The translations under genes and the position numbers were made by a program. From contig JAAHGF010000002.1 in assembly GCA_010672585.1 (NCBI GenBank), positions 248,001-312,000 of the forward strand: a stretch of 64,000 bases of DNA, given 5' to 3'. Under the pieces are notes generated by a model, which was not told where the DNA came from, searched no databases, and worked only from the letters and a program-made list of their open reading frames with translations. The DNA is from Okeania sp. SIO1I7 (lineage in GTDB: Bacteria; Cyanobacteriota; Cyanobacteriia; Cyanobacteriales; Microcoleaceae). Below are positions 39,648 to 48,324 of this stretch, in pieces. Position 1 is the first letter of the stretch. Every line of letters begins with the position of its first letter.

Positions 39648-40199
39648 CTACTTGTAAACCCGATCAAGTAAAAATAGTCCTACGACAATTCCGATAAAAT
39701 GAGCCACAATTATATGAGTATTACCCAATACTATAAAAATATCTACTGTAAATTCTCCTAGTTCTGTAGGGTTAAACATAAAAGAGCCACTAACGAATGA
39801 TTTTCCTAATAAAATACCTCCAATTGCTTCTGCTCCTAATAAACTTAGGGTCATCCCAACCAAGCTAGTAATTAAAGTCCTTTTTACTTGTTGAATTGTA
39901 TCTGCCCTGCTTGGCCTTAAAGAAGGTGTAGGCGATTGTAATTTTTTTGCCAAACGAGTGTAACGGAATGCAAGGTAAATACTAAATCCCAACACCAAAA
40001 GCCCACAAACCGCAAAAAATAGGCCGCCTCCTGTACCTCCTTGATTTTTTTGACCAGGTAAGGTGACAACAGCAAATAAAAAGATGAAGCCTGAAATTAC
40101 CCCCAATACAAGTTGTACCCAAAAGCAAGTCCATCCGCCGAACCGGAGTGCATTAGCTACTTGTTTAACTGCAGTTGGTAGGTCTGATAAGTTTGACAT
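39648..40199 (-). CDS. DUF3611 family membrane protein (Tic21/PIC1-like)
   Basis: A 183-residue integral membrane protein with four hydrophobic segments: about 23-47, 58-78, 108-130 and 155-180. It matches DUF3611, the family of plant chloroplast TIC21/PIC1 and its cyanobacterial homologues, which have been linked to iron uptake or protein import in plastids. Recognisable blocks are ANALRFGGWTCFWVQLVLGV, GLLVLGFSIYLAFRYTRLA, and TLITSLVGMTLSLLGAEAIGG. Family members end as here in a TM helix and a short basic tail (LLDRVYK). Role in this organism is inferred from the family only. Confidence 0.85.
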   Translation of the reverse strand: MSNLSDLPTAVKQVANALRFGGWTCFWVQLVLGVISGFIFLFAVVTLPGQKNQGGTGGGLFFAVCGLLVLGFSIYLAFRYTRLAKKLQSPTPSLRPSRADTIQQVKRTLITSLVGMTLSLLGAEAIGGILLGKSFVSGSFMFNPTELGEFTVDIFIVLGNTHIIVAHFIGIVVGLFLLDRVYK

Positions 40200-40635
40200 A
40201 TTTGTGCTTATTTATTGTCAATACTTTGATATACTCACGACGTTGCGTTTGAGAGAAAACGCTATGGGTGGTTTTTGTTTCTCGCCCTGGACATGACCAG
40301 ATTAATCTTGTCTGATCTAAAGGCGCGCTCCTAAAGACAAGCCAACAGGTTATTGGAGTGCCCCCAATGAGAGACTGGCGCTGACAATATATAGACCAGT
40401 GGCCTAAGTATATTTAAGACTGTAGCATTTATGCCGACATTTGAGCAATATGAAAAATGTGGACTGATATTCCCATAAGATTCTGAATTAAGGATTACAG
40501 GGGGACTTTCTGGGGATATTGGATCGAATTTTGACAATGTGCTTGACTCTAGGTCAACTCCTTTTAAAATATATTTAAGAATTGTAAATAAACAACTCTA
40601 TTTGTAAACGTTATTAAATTTGAGACCTATTGATT
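40200..40635. other. Intergenic region between DUF3611 gene and hli
   Basis: Divergent promoter region of 436 bp. No gene or repeat recognised in it. Confidence 0.5.
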
Positions 40636-40806
40636 ATGACACAACCACAACCGACTACGAAACCTAATCTGAATGAACCAAAATTCGGTTTTAACCAATA
40701 TTCAGAACGTCTGAATGGTAGAGCAGCTATGATTGGCTTTGTATTAACTCTGGCAATTGAATACTTGACTGGAGAAGGTTTACTATCTTGGTTAGGTCTC
40801 AATTAA
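40636..40806 (+). CDS. hli: High-light-inducible protein (CAB/ELIP/HLIP superfamily)
   Basis: A 56-residue single-helix thylakoid protein. The family signature is complete: FGFNQYSERLNGRAAMIGFV (residues 17-36), where Glu and Arg of ERLNGR form the helix-pairing salt bridge and Asn binds chlorophyll in the superfamily. The helix continues LTLAIEYLTGEGLLSWLGL. HLIPs bind chlorophyll and carotenoid, protect during photosystem assembly and rise under strong light. The ATG at 40636 gives MTQPQPTTKPN; there is no competing start. It is monocistronic, with a hairpin about 115 bp downstream. Confidence 0.95.
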   Translation: MTQPQPTTKPNLNEPKFGFNQYSERLNGRAAMIGFVLTLAIEYLTGEGLLSWLGLN

Positions 40807-40919
40807 AGTTTTAGTTATACCTAAATTATAGAGAGGGCTACTGGCAACTATATATAATAGAGATTAAATCCATACAAAGGTCTATCTATCTATATATAAT
40901 AAGAATATAGTAGAAGTAT

Positions 40920-40968
40920 ATTGTTGGTAAGCCTAATATTGTCAAGAACTTACCAACAATTTCTATTT
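40920..40968 (+). terminator. Hairpin downstream of hli
   Basis: Twelve-base-pair perfect stem attgttggtaag / cttaccaacaat (40920-40931, 40949-40960) with a 17-base loop, followed by ttctattt. The remaining 40807-41303 region is AT-rich without genes. Confidence 0.6.
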
Positions 40969-41303
40969 AGCTTGCAACTATACTACATTAATCTCAACTA
41001 TTCCTAGACTGGGAATTAGTTTTTTGTAGCAATTAATCCACTTTCGACCTTGACAATATCAATACAATATCAATATATGAAGTTTACTTTGGGGAAAATA
41101 CCAAGTTATTATAATTTTGTATTAATGAATTGCTAAATATTGAATATGTAAGAAAAATCAAAACTAATTTACTGATTTAAAGTTTAATATGGCAGTATAG
41201 TTAGTTATTAATATCTATAAGAATATTAAGGGAATTAATTGGACTACCGACTGAATCCCTTTAATCTAAGAAACTTACGAGTAGATTTAAACTTTATCAA
41301 ATT

Positions 41304-41603
41304 ATGCTTATGATCAACGCTTTATGGCCAAAGTTCTTGAAGGCTGCCTATAGAAAGGATCCTTTAGCCAGTTTTTTTGTGACAATAGGATCGGTTGATG
41401 CTGTCATTGGTGGTTTAGGGGCAAGTTGGCCTCTGTTTTTCCTGGGGATGGGTACAGTAGGAGTAGCTATCATATTACGTTTCTGGTTGTTACAGCGTTC
41501 TCATCTTGATCGCTCTACTCCTGTTCCAGAATATTATCTACCGCCTAATTCTTCTCGTCCACAACTGCCAATTCTAAATAGAAAGAAAAATCATCTTCCT
41601 TAA
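41304..41603 (+). CDS. Small conserved cyanobacterial membrane protein, function unknown
   Basis: The protein has 97-99 residues; Met3 (MINALWPKFLKAAYRKDP) is an alternative start two codons in. Residues about 22-62 contain one long or two short hydrophobic segments (ASFFVTIGSVDAVIGGLGAS, WPLFFLGMGTVGVAIILRFW). A basic Pro-rich tail ends in NRKKNHLP. The sequence pattern resembles short conserved cyanobacterial proteins of unknown role; I do not know a named family. It follows an AT-rich stretch and precedes a second small ORF on the same strand. Confidence 0.7.
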   Translation: MLMINALWPKFLKAAYRKDPLASFFVTIGSVDAVIGGLGASWPLFFLGMGTVGVAIILRFWLLQRSHLDRSTPVPEYYLPPNSSRPQLPILNRKKNHLP

Positions 41604-41751
41604 ATTACATAATTGGCAATAATTCCTCATCTTCGATCAAAATTAGTCAAGCTTTTAATATTCGTGGCTTTTTTGATTAAGGTTAAGAATATTCCTTATT
41701 TATGAGAATATTGCCTTACTAGACCATTATGTAGAATGCTATAAATCTGGT

Positions 41752-41988
41752 TATAGTTTATTTGAAGATTCGTTACTTAGTAAGCTTGCTTTGATTAAGT
41801 ACGCTAATTCTATAGGCTTGAGTTTACCAAGTAAAGACTTTAAAATTATTTTAGATAAACTTCTGATCGGTAATATTTTTGGAGGACTTGGTTTGGGTAT
41901 TTCATTGGTGGTTTTAGGTGGCTTTTTGCTCCCATTTAATACTGAAGAGCCAAAAATAAAACGCAAACCTGAAAACAAAATTGAATAG
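41752..41988 (+). CDS. Small hypothetical protein with one C-terminal membrane segment
   Basis: The frame reads LFEDSLLSKLALIKYANSIG, then LSLPSKDFKIILDKLLIGN, then a hydrophobic stretch IFGGLGLGISLVVLGGFLLP and a charged tail EEPKIKRKPENKIE. The first ATG (41791) would cut into the helical part; the open frame extends upstream through ALLDHYVECYKSGYS with no ATG, so either a non-standard start is used or the 5' end is lost. Codon pattern and the ordered helix-TM-tail layout suggest a real gene. Family unknown. Confidence 0.45.
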   Translation, partial: YSLFEDSLLSKLALIKYANSIGLSLPSKDFKIILDKLLIGNIFGGLGLGISLVVLGGFLLPFNTEEPKIKRKPENKIE

Positions 41989-42246
41989 GATAATATCTTT
42001 ATTTAAGTGAATCCTTTATAAGAGCTAAAAATCAGATATCTATGATCATTTCATTTTCCCTACTCCCTTTTCACTTAAATTTATGGTCAAACGACAAAGA
42101 AAGTACTGCTATATGTATGAAGAGTCTAAAGCAATAGCAGCATACAAGACATTTTGTATTTCAGTAAGAATTAAGGAGGGTTAGAAGTTGAGAAAAAGTT
42201 TTACTGCCTAGAATGATTATCTGTCAAATTCGATCAAATGTTTGTG

Positions 42247-42420
42247 TTACAAAAAAAATAAAAAATGGGAACCATGGTTCCCATTTTCCTGATTTTTTAT
42301 ATTTTTTCTTAGTAGCTGTTGTTGCTTTTTGACTTGCCTTAATCTAGCAGTTCCTCCTCTTCCCTTAATATTTCTTCCCTGGTAACGAGGAGACTCCCAT
42401 CTTTTTAATCGTTGTGCCAT
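42247..42420 (-). CDS. Possible 57-residue highly basic protein
   Basis: ATG at 42420 opens MAQRLKRWESPRYQGRNIKG, then RGGTARLRQVKKQQQLLRKN, ending after a strong palindrome. The first 40 residues contain 15 Arg/Lys, as in small RNA-binding or ribosome-associated proteins. The last 15 codons run through the terminator hairpin, which is unusual and may mean the frame is longer than the original gene. It lies 31 bp after tRNA-Leu on the same strand. Family not recognised. Confidence 0.4.
   Translation of the reverse strand: MAQRLKRWESPRYQGRNIKGRGGTARLRQVKKQQQLLRKNIKNQENGNHGSHFLFFL
42250..42287 (-). terminator. Rho-independent terminator, minus strand
   Basis: A 26-bp perfect palindrome (aaaatgggaacc-at-ggttcccatttt, 42262-42287) is followed on the minus strand by a T-rich run (complement of 42250-42261). 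It would end transcripts reading M48 protease, tRNA-Leu and the small basic ORF. Confidence 0.8.
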
Positions 42421-42451
42421 ATGTACAAATATAACCTCACTTTAGTATAAG

Positions 42452-42533
42452 TGGGCAGAGAGAGACTCGAACTCTCACGACCGAAGTCGCCACATTTTGA
42501 GTGTGGTGCGTCTACCAATTTCGCCACCCGCCC
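42452..42533 (-). tRNA. tRNA-Leu (anticodon CAA)
   Basis: Minus strand: acceptor gggcggg pairs with tctgccc (two G-U), D-arm tggcgaaattggtagacgc, anticodon stem ccaca / tgtgg with loop ctcaaaa giving CAA, a long variable arm (gacttcggtc) typical of tRNA-Leu, and T-arm gagagttcgagtctctc. The CCA end is not encoded. Its 5' 22 bases overlap the end of the M48 protease gene. Confidence 0.95.
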
Positions 42534-43384
42534 TTACTTTGATTATTATAATCACTTTTTGTCAAATTTTGCAAGAGATCCTGATATTTTTGACTACTTG
42601 ACCATTTATCAATTTCTCTAGCACGCAATACAGGTAATGGATGAGTTAGTTGAGCTGTTTGAAGTTGCCTTAAAACTTCACCCAGTTCAGTATGACTAAA
42701 TTCTTTGTAAGCTCTTGCCTGGGCTAAAAAAGCATCAACATTAAGTTGAGCAGATATACTCGGAGAACCACCTGCCAACTTCATCAGAACTGATGCTACT
42801 ACTTTTGGGTTTTGTGTTGCTAATAGAGCTGCGCGATCGCAAGTAAATTCTGCACACCTTACCCATTCTAATATTTGATTTTGTATACTTTGAGCTATAA
42901 TAGCACCCCATGTGGAAATTTGTCCAGCAGCTAGTACGATTAAATTACCTAAAGTGAGGTATACTCCATGTTCACATTTAAGATGTCCTAGTTCGTGACC
43001 TAATACTGCTTGAATTTCTTCTAGGTTCAGTAATTCTATCAAAGATGTATGAACAACAATGAAAGGTTGCTTACCTCGCATGGCAAATGTATAAGCATTG
43101 GGAACAGGATGTTGACGAACATATAATTGTGGTGGTTCTAAATCAAGTGTGTGACAAGCATCTAATAGTATTTTGTATAAATGTGGTAATTGATCTTTGC
43201 CTACTAATACACTGGATGCAATATTTTCCATGTAGAAAAATTGCTCTCCTAATGGTCCTAATAATTGTCTCACTAATAAATCTACGCCAGGTAGTTGTTT
43301 GATAGTATTGGTTGCTTCTAAGTCTAATGGATGCCGAAAATTATCTGCTTTTAAGCCAATTAAGGGTATTGTTGCCAAAGCCAT
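42512..43384 (-). CDS. M48-family zinc metallopeptidase
   Basis: A 290-residue Ste24/HtpX-like protease. The zinc motif HExxH is GHELGH (His130, Glu131, His134) and the third ligand is likely the Glu in CAEFTCDRAALL, about 45 residues later. Members of this cyanobacterial group are short, with a hydrophobic stretch at about 140-165 (LTLGNLIVLAAGQISTWGAI) that may touch the membrane. The start MALATIPLIGLKADNFRHPL fits the family. The stop codon is inside the tRNA-Leu gene: the last codons (GGWRNW) are the tRNA acceptor and D-arm. It could process misfolded membrane proteins; no substrate is known. Confidence 0.9.
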   Translation of the reverse strand: MALATIPLIGLKADNFRHPLDLEATNTIKQLPGVDLLVRQLLGPLGEQFFYMENIASSVLVGKDQLPHLYKILLDACHTLDLEPPQLYVRQHPVPNAYTFAMRGKQPFIVVHTSLIELLNLEEIQAVLGHELGHLKCEHGVYLTLGNLIVLAAGQISTWGAIIAQSIQNQILEWVRCAEFTCDRAALLATQNPKVVASVLMKLAGGSPSISAQLNVDAFLAQARAYKEFSHTELGEVLRQLQTAQLTHPLPVLRAREIDKWSSSQKYQDLLQNLTKSDYNNQSKGGWRNW

Positions 43385-44207
43385 ATTTTGTTAATAGTAA
43401 CTATAGTGACTGTTATTTTAGCACAATTTGAGAAAAATAATTTCTGTTTCAATGTTAAGGAAAGTTTGATTTTTTAGTTATTTATTTTTATGTCACCCAA
43501 AAAATTAACTAAATTTAGTTTAAGTTTAATATTAAGTAGAGCAAGCTAAAAAAAAGAGGTTACATTTTTAATCAAAAAAATCCTAAAGGTAATGAATATC
43601 AACTTTTGAGCTAATTTATAATTTGATACATAGCGCTCAAAATTTACCATGTTCTACTTCAAATAATTTGGTGTAGTTGATTTATTCAAAAAGGATATTA
43701 AAAGCTTTAAAAACTTAAATATATACAGCATCTTTTATCATAAATGAGGTACTTCTGTGGCGCGAAATATACCCGTACTTTATCGTTAATCTTTGTACAT
43801 CATATACCACCGAATATTCTGTATGCATATTAGTTATTTCCGGACAAAGAGGGAGTAGGGAGTAGGGAGTAGGGAGTAGGGGAAAATAATTGATAATTTA
43901 TATGCGATAATTGATTTTTTTTTTGATTATCACCAGATGTCTATTAAAATTAACTACTTTCACTATCAAGTAGATAAATTTAATGTTCATAGAAGTTAAT
44001 AACTTGATGATTAAAATCTAGAGAAAAAAATGTCTACATTATTAAATATATGTATTCATCGCTACGGCAAATCATTTAAAAACGCTTGTTTTTTTAGTAA
44101 GTAAATTTCATCAACAGAAAGGTAAAGCAAATAACTAGATATTCTAGAGTTATACAAACTTGATAAATGTTTGCGACAAATAGCTAGGGTATTTTTTAGG
44201 AGTCATA
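43385..44207. other. Gene-free stretch upstream of the M48 gene
   Basis: Contains a (gggagta)n tract at 43853-43880 joined to ggggaaaataattgataatt and tgcgataattgattttttt, a ~100-bp dispersed unit repeated at 44515-44610 and 47060-47150. Otherwise AT-rich. Confidence 0.6.
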
Positions 44208-44351
44208 ATGAATAGCTTTGATGCCATTTATGAGGTCATAACTTATCTTATTAGTCAAAGGAACATCTCCTATAAAATGAATGACTATTCGTCCTTACTA
44301 CCCTTATTATTTTTAACATTATTTTTTCAAATTAGTATGATGCACTATTAA
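44208..44351 (+). CDS. Possible 47-residue small protein
   Basis: ATG preceded by aggag with ideal spacing (ttaggagtcataATG). The product is MNSFDAIYEVITYLISQRNI and SYKMNDYSSLLPLLFLTLFF, ending QISMMHY; the C-terminal half is hydrophobic and could be one membrane helix. It ends three bases before a family IV element. No family recognised; the ribosome site is the main support. Confidence 0.3.
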   Translation: MNSFDAIYEVITYLISQRNISYKMNDYSSLLPLLFLTLFFQISMMHY

Positions 44352-44354
44352 AAA

Positions 44355-44496
44355 GGGGTGGCAAATTATGGAATTATATTGCCAAAAATTAGTTGAGACT
44401 TTGACTAAAAAAAACTAAGATTAATCATTACAGCAATTTTAAAATTCAAAATATTGTTCATCAAAAATCTCAAATAATTCCTCACTGTGCAACACC
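44355..44496. repeat. MITE-like element, family IV, second copy
   Basis: ggggtggcaaattatggaat at the left and ctgtgcaacacc at the right; interior matches the 3680-3823 copy. Confidence 0.75.
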
Positions 44497-44777
44497 ATTA
44501 GATATATCCATAAAAGAGGTAGTAGGGAGTAGGAAGTAGGTAGAAATAATCGATAATTTCTGTGCGATAATTAATTTTTTTTTGATTATTGGAGATGTCT
44601 ATTAAAAAAGTAATTATAACGTACTTTCTCAAAAGATAAACTCAAGCAGATAATTCTATCTAAGATAAGTTAAGTTATCAGAAGTATTGATATTGAATGC
44701 TGAAGTTTGCCAGCACTTGGTAACTATTGAAAAAATTATACAGATTTCTACATTTCTAACAAAAATTGGTAGTCCTA

Positions 44778-45010
44778 ATACCAGTTTTATATGAGGTTGC
44801 ATAGAATAGACTTCTTGCAAAAGTTTTTATTACATCAATTCAATATCTGAAATCAACTATTTTACCTCCCTATTGCCTATTCCCTATTCCCTGACTTCTG
44901 CAAGAAGTCTAATGATGAAATTCATTAAATCGATCTATCTTTATTTAGGCTTACCTGCGGTCAATTATGCTTGAAATATTATTCTATGCAGCTTCATTTC
45001 TATTTGGTAT
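44778..45010. repeat. Nested elements: ataccag outer, agacttcttgca inner
   Basis: Outer ends ataccagttttatatgaggt and its imperfect inverse gcttcatttctatttggtat. Inside, 44808-44910 is a 103-bp element with perfect 12-bp inverted ends agacttcttgca / tgcaagaagtct, flanked by aat on both sides, and with a (tccctat)n core. Confidence 0.75.
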
Positions 45011-45117
45011 AAAGTAGTTAAAATTGGTTATTTATTGAAGCAATGATACTGCATTTCATCTCGCGCAGTGAGACCCAGACTTAATAGAGTTATTTATTGT
45101 ATGTAGCTTGATACAAA

Positions 45118-45256
45118 AATATATCGGGTGCATCTCAATATTTGCAAAAATACTTTTTTCCTATATATTCCCTGTTGCCTTTCGGAGCTGTTGCCTGTTG
45201 CCTAAAAGCGATAAATTTTTGGCTTTATTCATGCATTAAGATGCACCCAATATATC
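45118..45256. repeat. MITE, family V (GGGTGCATCT), TSD AATATATC
   Basis: Body 45126-45248 (123 bp) with inverted ends gggtgcatct / agatgcaccc, flanked by the exact 8-bp direct repeat aatatatc (45118-45125 and 45249-45256). It has a (gttgcct)n core. The rest to 45527 is AT-rich without genes. Confidence 0.92.
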
Positions 45257-45527
45257 GATATGTGAAAAATACTTAATTATACTCTAAAAAATTGGAGAAT
45301 AACATAAGAGCTATCTAGTACTGCATTTACAACTACAACACATCCTTATTTTTTGAGGATGACCAAAAGAAATAAACTACCTAATAGTCCATTTTGTTAG
45401 TTTCAATAAGATTATAAATTGTCACAATCACTTATTTTTCATAATTCGATCATGTACTTAACCCATCAAAATTAATTAAACAGACCATTAGTTTAAAGCT
45501 ATTCCTTTTATGAAAAATTCAATAAAC

Positions 45528-46898
45528 TTAGACAGAAGTCTGCAATATTTCATGTTCTGTAGCTATATCTATTCTTTGTAACTGTGCTCCCAACTTTTGA
45601 AGTTTAATCTCTAGTTTTTCGTACCCTCGGTCTAAGTGTTGTAGACCTTGAAAAGTAGTTTCTCCTTCTGCGGCCAATGCTGCTAATACCAAAGCAGCAG
45701 AAGCTCTAAGATCTGTACCAATTACTGGAGCTGCTGAAAGTTTGGACACACCTTCTACAATGGCATGATTTCCTTTCACCCTAATATTAGCACCCATCCT
45801 ATTTAGCTCTGAAACATGACGCATACGATTCTCAAATACTGTCTCTGTAACAGAACTACTACCAGAACAAACACTTAGCAAGGCCATAAAAGGAGCTTGC
45901 ATATCTGTGGGAAAACCAGGATATGGCTGAGTCTCAATATCAGTAGCTATAAGGTTTTTGCTAGGCAGAACATGTAAACTACCAGGTACTTCTTGTATGA
46001 TTTTTACCCCTACTGACTGGAGTTTAGAAATAACTGCACTCAAATGTTGAGGAACAACTGGTGAAATAGTTATGTCTGAATTAGTAATTGCACCAGCGAT
46101 TAAAAATGTCCCAGCTTCTATTCTGTCAGGTATAATGGTGTAATCTACAGAATGTAGTTTGGGGACTCCAGATATAACTACGCTCTTTGTGCCAGCACCA
46201 ATAATATTAGCTCCCATCGCTATACATAAATTAGCTAGGTCTACTACCTCTGGTTCTTGAGCTGCATTTTCAATTATGGTTTCTCCCTCAGCCAAGGTAG
46301 CTGCCATCATTAATGTTTCAGTAGCTCCAACACTAGGATAGTCAAGATATATTTTTGCTCCTTGTAACTTTTTTTTACTACCAGTAATATAGGCGTTGAC
46401 TATACCATGCTCAATATGAACTTCTGCTCCTAAATCTTGTAAACCTCGAACATGAAGATCCACAGGTCTAGCACCAATAGCACATCCACCTGGTAATGGT
46501 ACGCGAGCTACTCCTAGTCTCGCCAGAATAGGACCAATGACAAAAAAGCTGGCCCGTAACTGTCTAACTAATTCATAAGGAGCTTCCGCAGTATCTACAT
46601 TACTCGCATCAACATCTAAAGTATTACCATTCTGTTCTAACTTTGCTCCCAATGCAGATAAAACTTGTCCCATTCTATTAATATCTGCCAGAGAGGGAAC
46701 TTGGTTTAACCGACAAGTGCCCGAACAAAGTAATGTTCCTGCCATCGCAGCTAAGGCAGAATTTTTGGCACCACTGATATTTATGTTTCCTTTGAGATGA
46801 GATGGACCACAAATTTTCAGTATTGATTGGTTGATAGGGGATGATTTTGGATTCTCTTTTGAATTTGATGGTTGATTGATGGCTCTGTCCTCCCTCAA
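45528..46898 (-). CDS. murA: UDP-N-acetylglucosamine 1-carboxyvinyltransferase
   Basis: First committed enzyme of peptidoglycan synthesis, transferring enolpyruvate from PEP to UDP-GlcNAc in the cytoplasm. The catalytic cysteine is Cys139 in [16 protein letters not shown], the usual fosfomycin target. [10 protein letters not shown] (42-51) carries the Lys-Asn pair, [16 protein letters not shown] (112-127) the conserved arginine, and [12 protein letters not shown] with [18 protein letters not shown] complete the EPSP-synthase fold. At 456 residues it is slightly long because of an N-terminal tail of about 25 polar residues; a GTG/ATG nearer [11 protein letters not shown] is not apparent. No other mur genes are adjacent. 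Confidence 0.97.
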   Translation of the reverse strand: MREDRAINQPSNSKENPKSSPINQSILKICGPSHLKGNINISGAKNSALAAMAGTLLCSGTCRLNQVPSLADINRMGQVLSALGAKLEQNGNTLDVDASNVDTAEAPYELVRQLRASFFVIGPILARLGVARVPLPGGCAIGARPVDLHVRGLQDLGAEVHIEHGIVNAYITGSKKKLQGAKIYLDYPSVGATETLMMAATLAEGETIIENAAQEPEVVDLANLCIAMGANIIGAGTKSVVISGVPKLHSVDYTIIPDRIEAGTFLIAGAITNSDITISPVVPQHLSAVISKLQSVGVKIIQEVPGSLHVLPSKNLIATDIETQPYPGFPTDMQAPFMALLSVCSGSSSVTETVFENRMRHVSELNRMGANIRVKGNHAIVEGVSKLSAAPVIGTDLRASAALVLAALAAEGETTFQGLQHLDRGYEKLEIKLQKLGAQLQRIDIATEHEILQTSV

Positions 46899-47189
46899 TG
46901 ACCTAATTATTAATTTTAATTTTTGCTTCTGATTTTACTGGAAAGTTAGCATATGTCTAGGGGTTGACAAATCCTATTTCTTAATATATGTTGCCAAAAA
47001 AAATTAGATGTCTCCGGAATAATTGGGGTCTGCTGAAAAAATCAGAATAGACACCTCCTCTAAAAGAGGGAGTAGGGAGTAGGGGGAAATAATTGATAAT
47101 TTCTGTGGGGTAATTGATCATATTTTTTATTATTAGAGATGTCTAATAGTGTTGCAAAATTATTCAAGTAAAGCGGATGAGAATTTTTT
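46899..47189. other. Upstream region of murA
   Basis: About 290 bp holding a third copy of the (gggagta)n / aataattgataattt dispersed unit at 47060-47150. No gene. Confidence 0.55.
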
Positions 47190-47404
47190 TACCGAATTAT
47201 TTAATTATTAATTATTAATAATTAATAATTAAATAATTCGCGCCTTGAAGCCTTCCCTTTTAAGGGAAAAAAAGCGGTCGAGAGATGGCGAGGTCTCGGA
47301 GCTGTCCGACCATCGACCAAGAGAAGAAATAATATCTCCTGATATTCAATTCCGTAACGGTTAAAACCCGAGGTAATTATCAATTATCCATTATCAATTA
47401 ATGA
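47190..47404 (+). repeat. Family VII composite repeat
   Basis: Forward copy with core agcggtcgagagatggcgag ... catcgaccaagag and end caattatccattatcaatta then atgaa. Confidence 0.85.
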
Positions 47405-47727
47405 AGCTTGTTAGTGACTCAAGTATAAATTTGGCTGATGAAAAAGAAAGGGAAAACATTTTAGGAGTAAAAGAAGCACAATTAAGAGAAAAAAAGCATC
47501 TTTTAAAAGGCTGAATAGATTGTTGATCAACTGAATTATGGATAATAAACTCTGCGGTTTTTCAATGCTTATACTTGCACTTTTAAATATCCTGAATCAT
47601 AAAATTTATCCCAATTTATCTTGTATAAAAAAAGCATATCCTTATCGGGTAGATACTCCTATTTCAGCAGAGAAATTAAGATTATATTCATCTTGAATTT
47701 ACTCCCAATAAATTAAAATTTTCATGA

Positions 47728-47902
47728 TTATCCAGCTATTTCCTGGCGATAATTTGTCATTAAACGGCAGTTCAGAATTTTCTGGTGTAGCAGTATATTG
47801 GCTAACTTATCTGTACATGGTACGCCTAAATTTTGGCGTTGCATAGTACTGAACTGTATTGGTGTAATAGGTGATAAAATATTTCCTGCTTTATAATAGT
47901 TA
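47728..47902 (-). pseudogene. Possible gene remnant cut by a family I element
   Basis: Minus-strand frame KAGNILSPITPIQFSTMQRQ, NLGVPCTDKLANILLHQKIL, NCRLMTNYRQEIAG has a protein-like composition. Its upstream part runs into the family I element starting at 47903, so any gene here lost its 5' end. Family unknown. The stretch 47405-47727 has no feature. Confidence 0.3.
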
Positions 47903-48124
47903 GGGTTTGCTGAAAAAGTCTGATGGTGATGATAGGCAATAGGGAACATCTCCAAAAGGCAACAGTTGAGACTATCTGCTACAGCCAAATTTTCTGATAG
48001 TCAGGGGAAAAGTATGAGAATTTTGAGACTACAATAGCCAAAAACCTTGAACTTTTTCAGCAATATTTAACCCTGGAAGTCTTTATAGGTATTTATGACA
48101 ATTTTATTCAGCAAACTCTAGTTA
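47897..48124. repeat. MITE, family I (GGGTTTGC), TSD TAGTTA
   Basis: Body 47903-48118 (216 bp), left gggtttgctgaaaaag, right attcagcaaactc, flanked by TAGTTA at 47897-47902 and 48119-48124. Between it and ald lies a (ccctgtt)n tract (48172-48208). Confidence 0.92.
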
Positions 48125-48324
48125 CTTACACAGCACTGAGGTACACTTGTAATACATTCTTGTATTGTTTCCTGTTCCCTGTTCCCTGTTCCCTGTTCCC
48201 TGTTCCCTAGGGCAATAAAACTTTGTACCTCCAAGATTCGATAACTGCTGTAACTAATTTTGAGTTAGATTTAAAGTAGTCAGAATAAGGTTATACTTTC
48301 GACTACAAAATATAGAGGTGGTGA

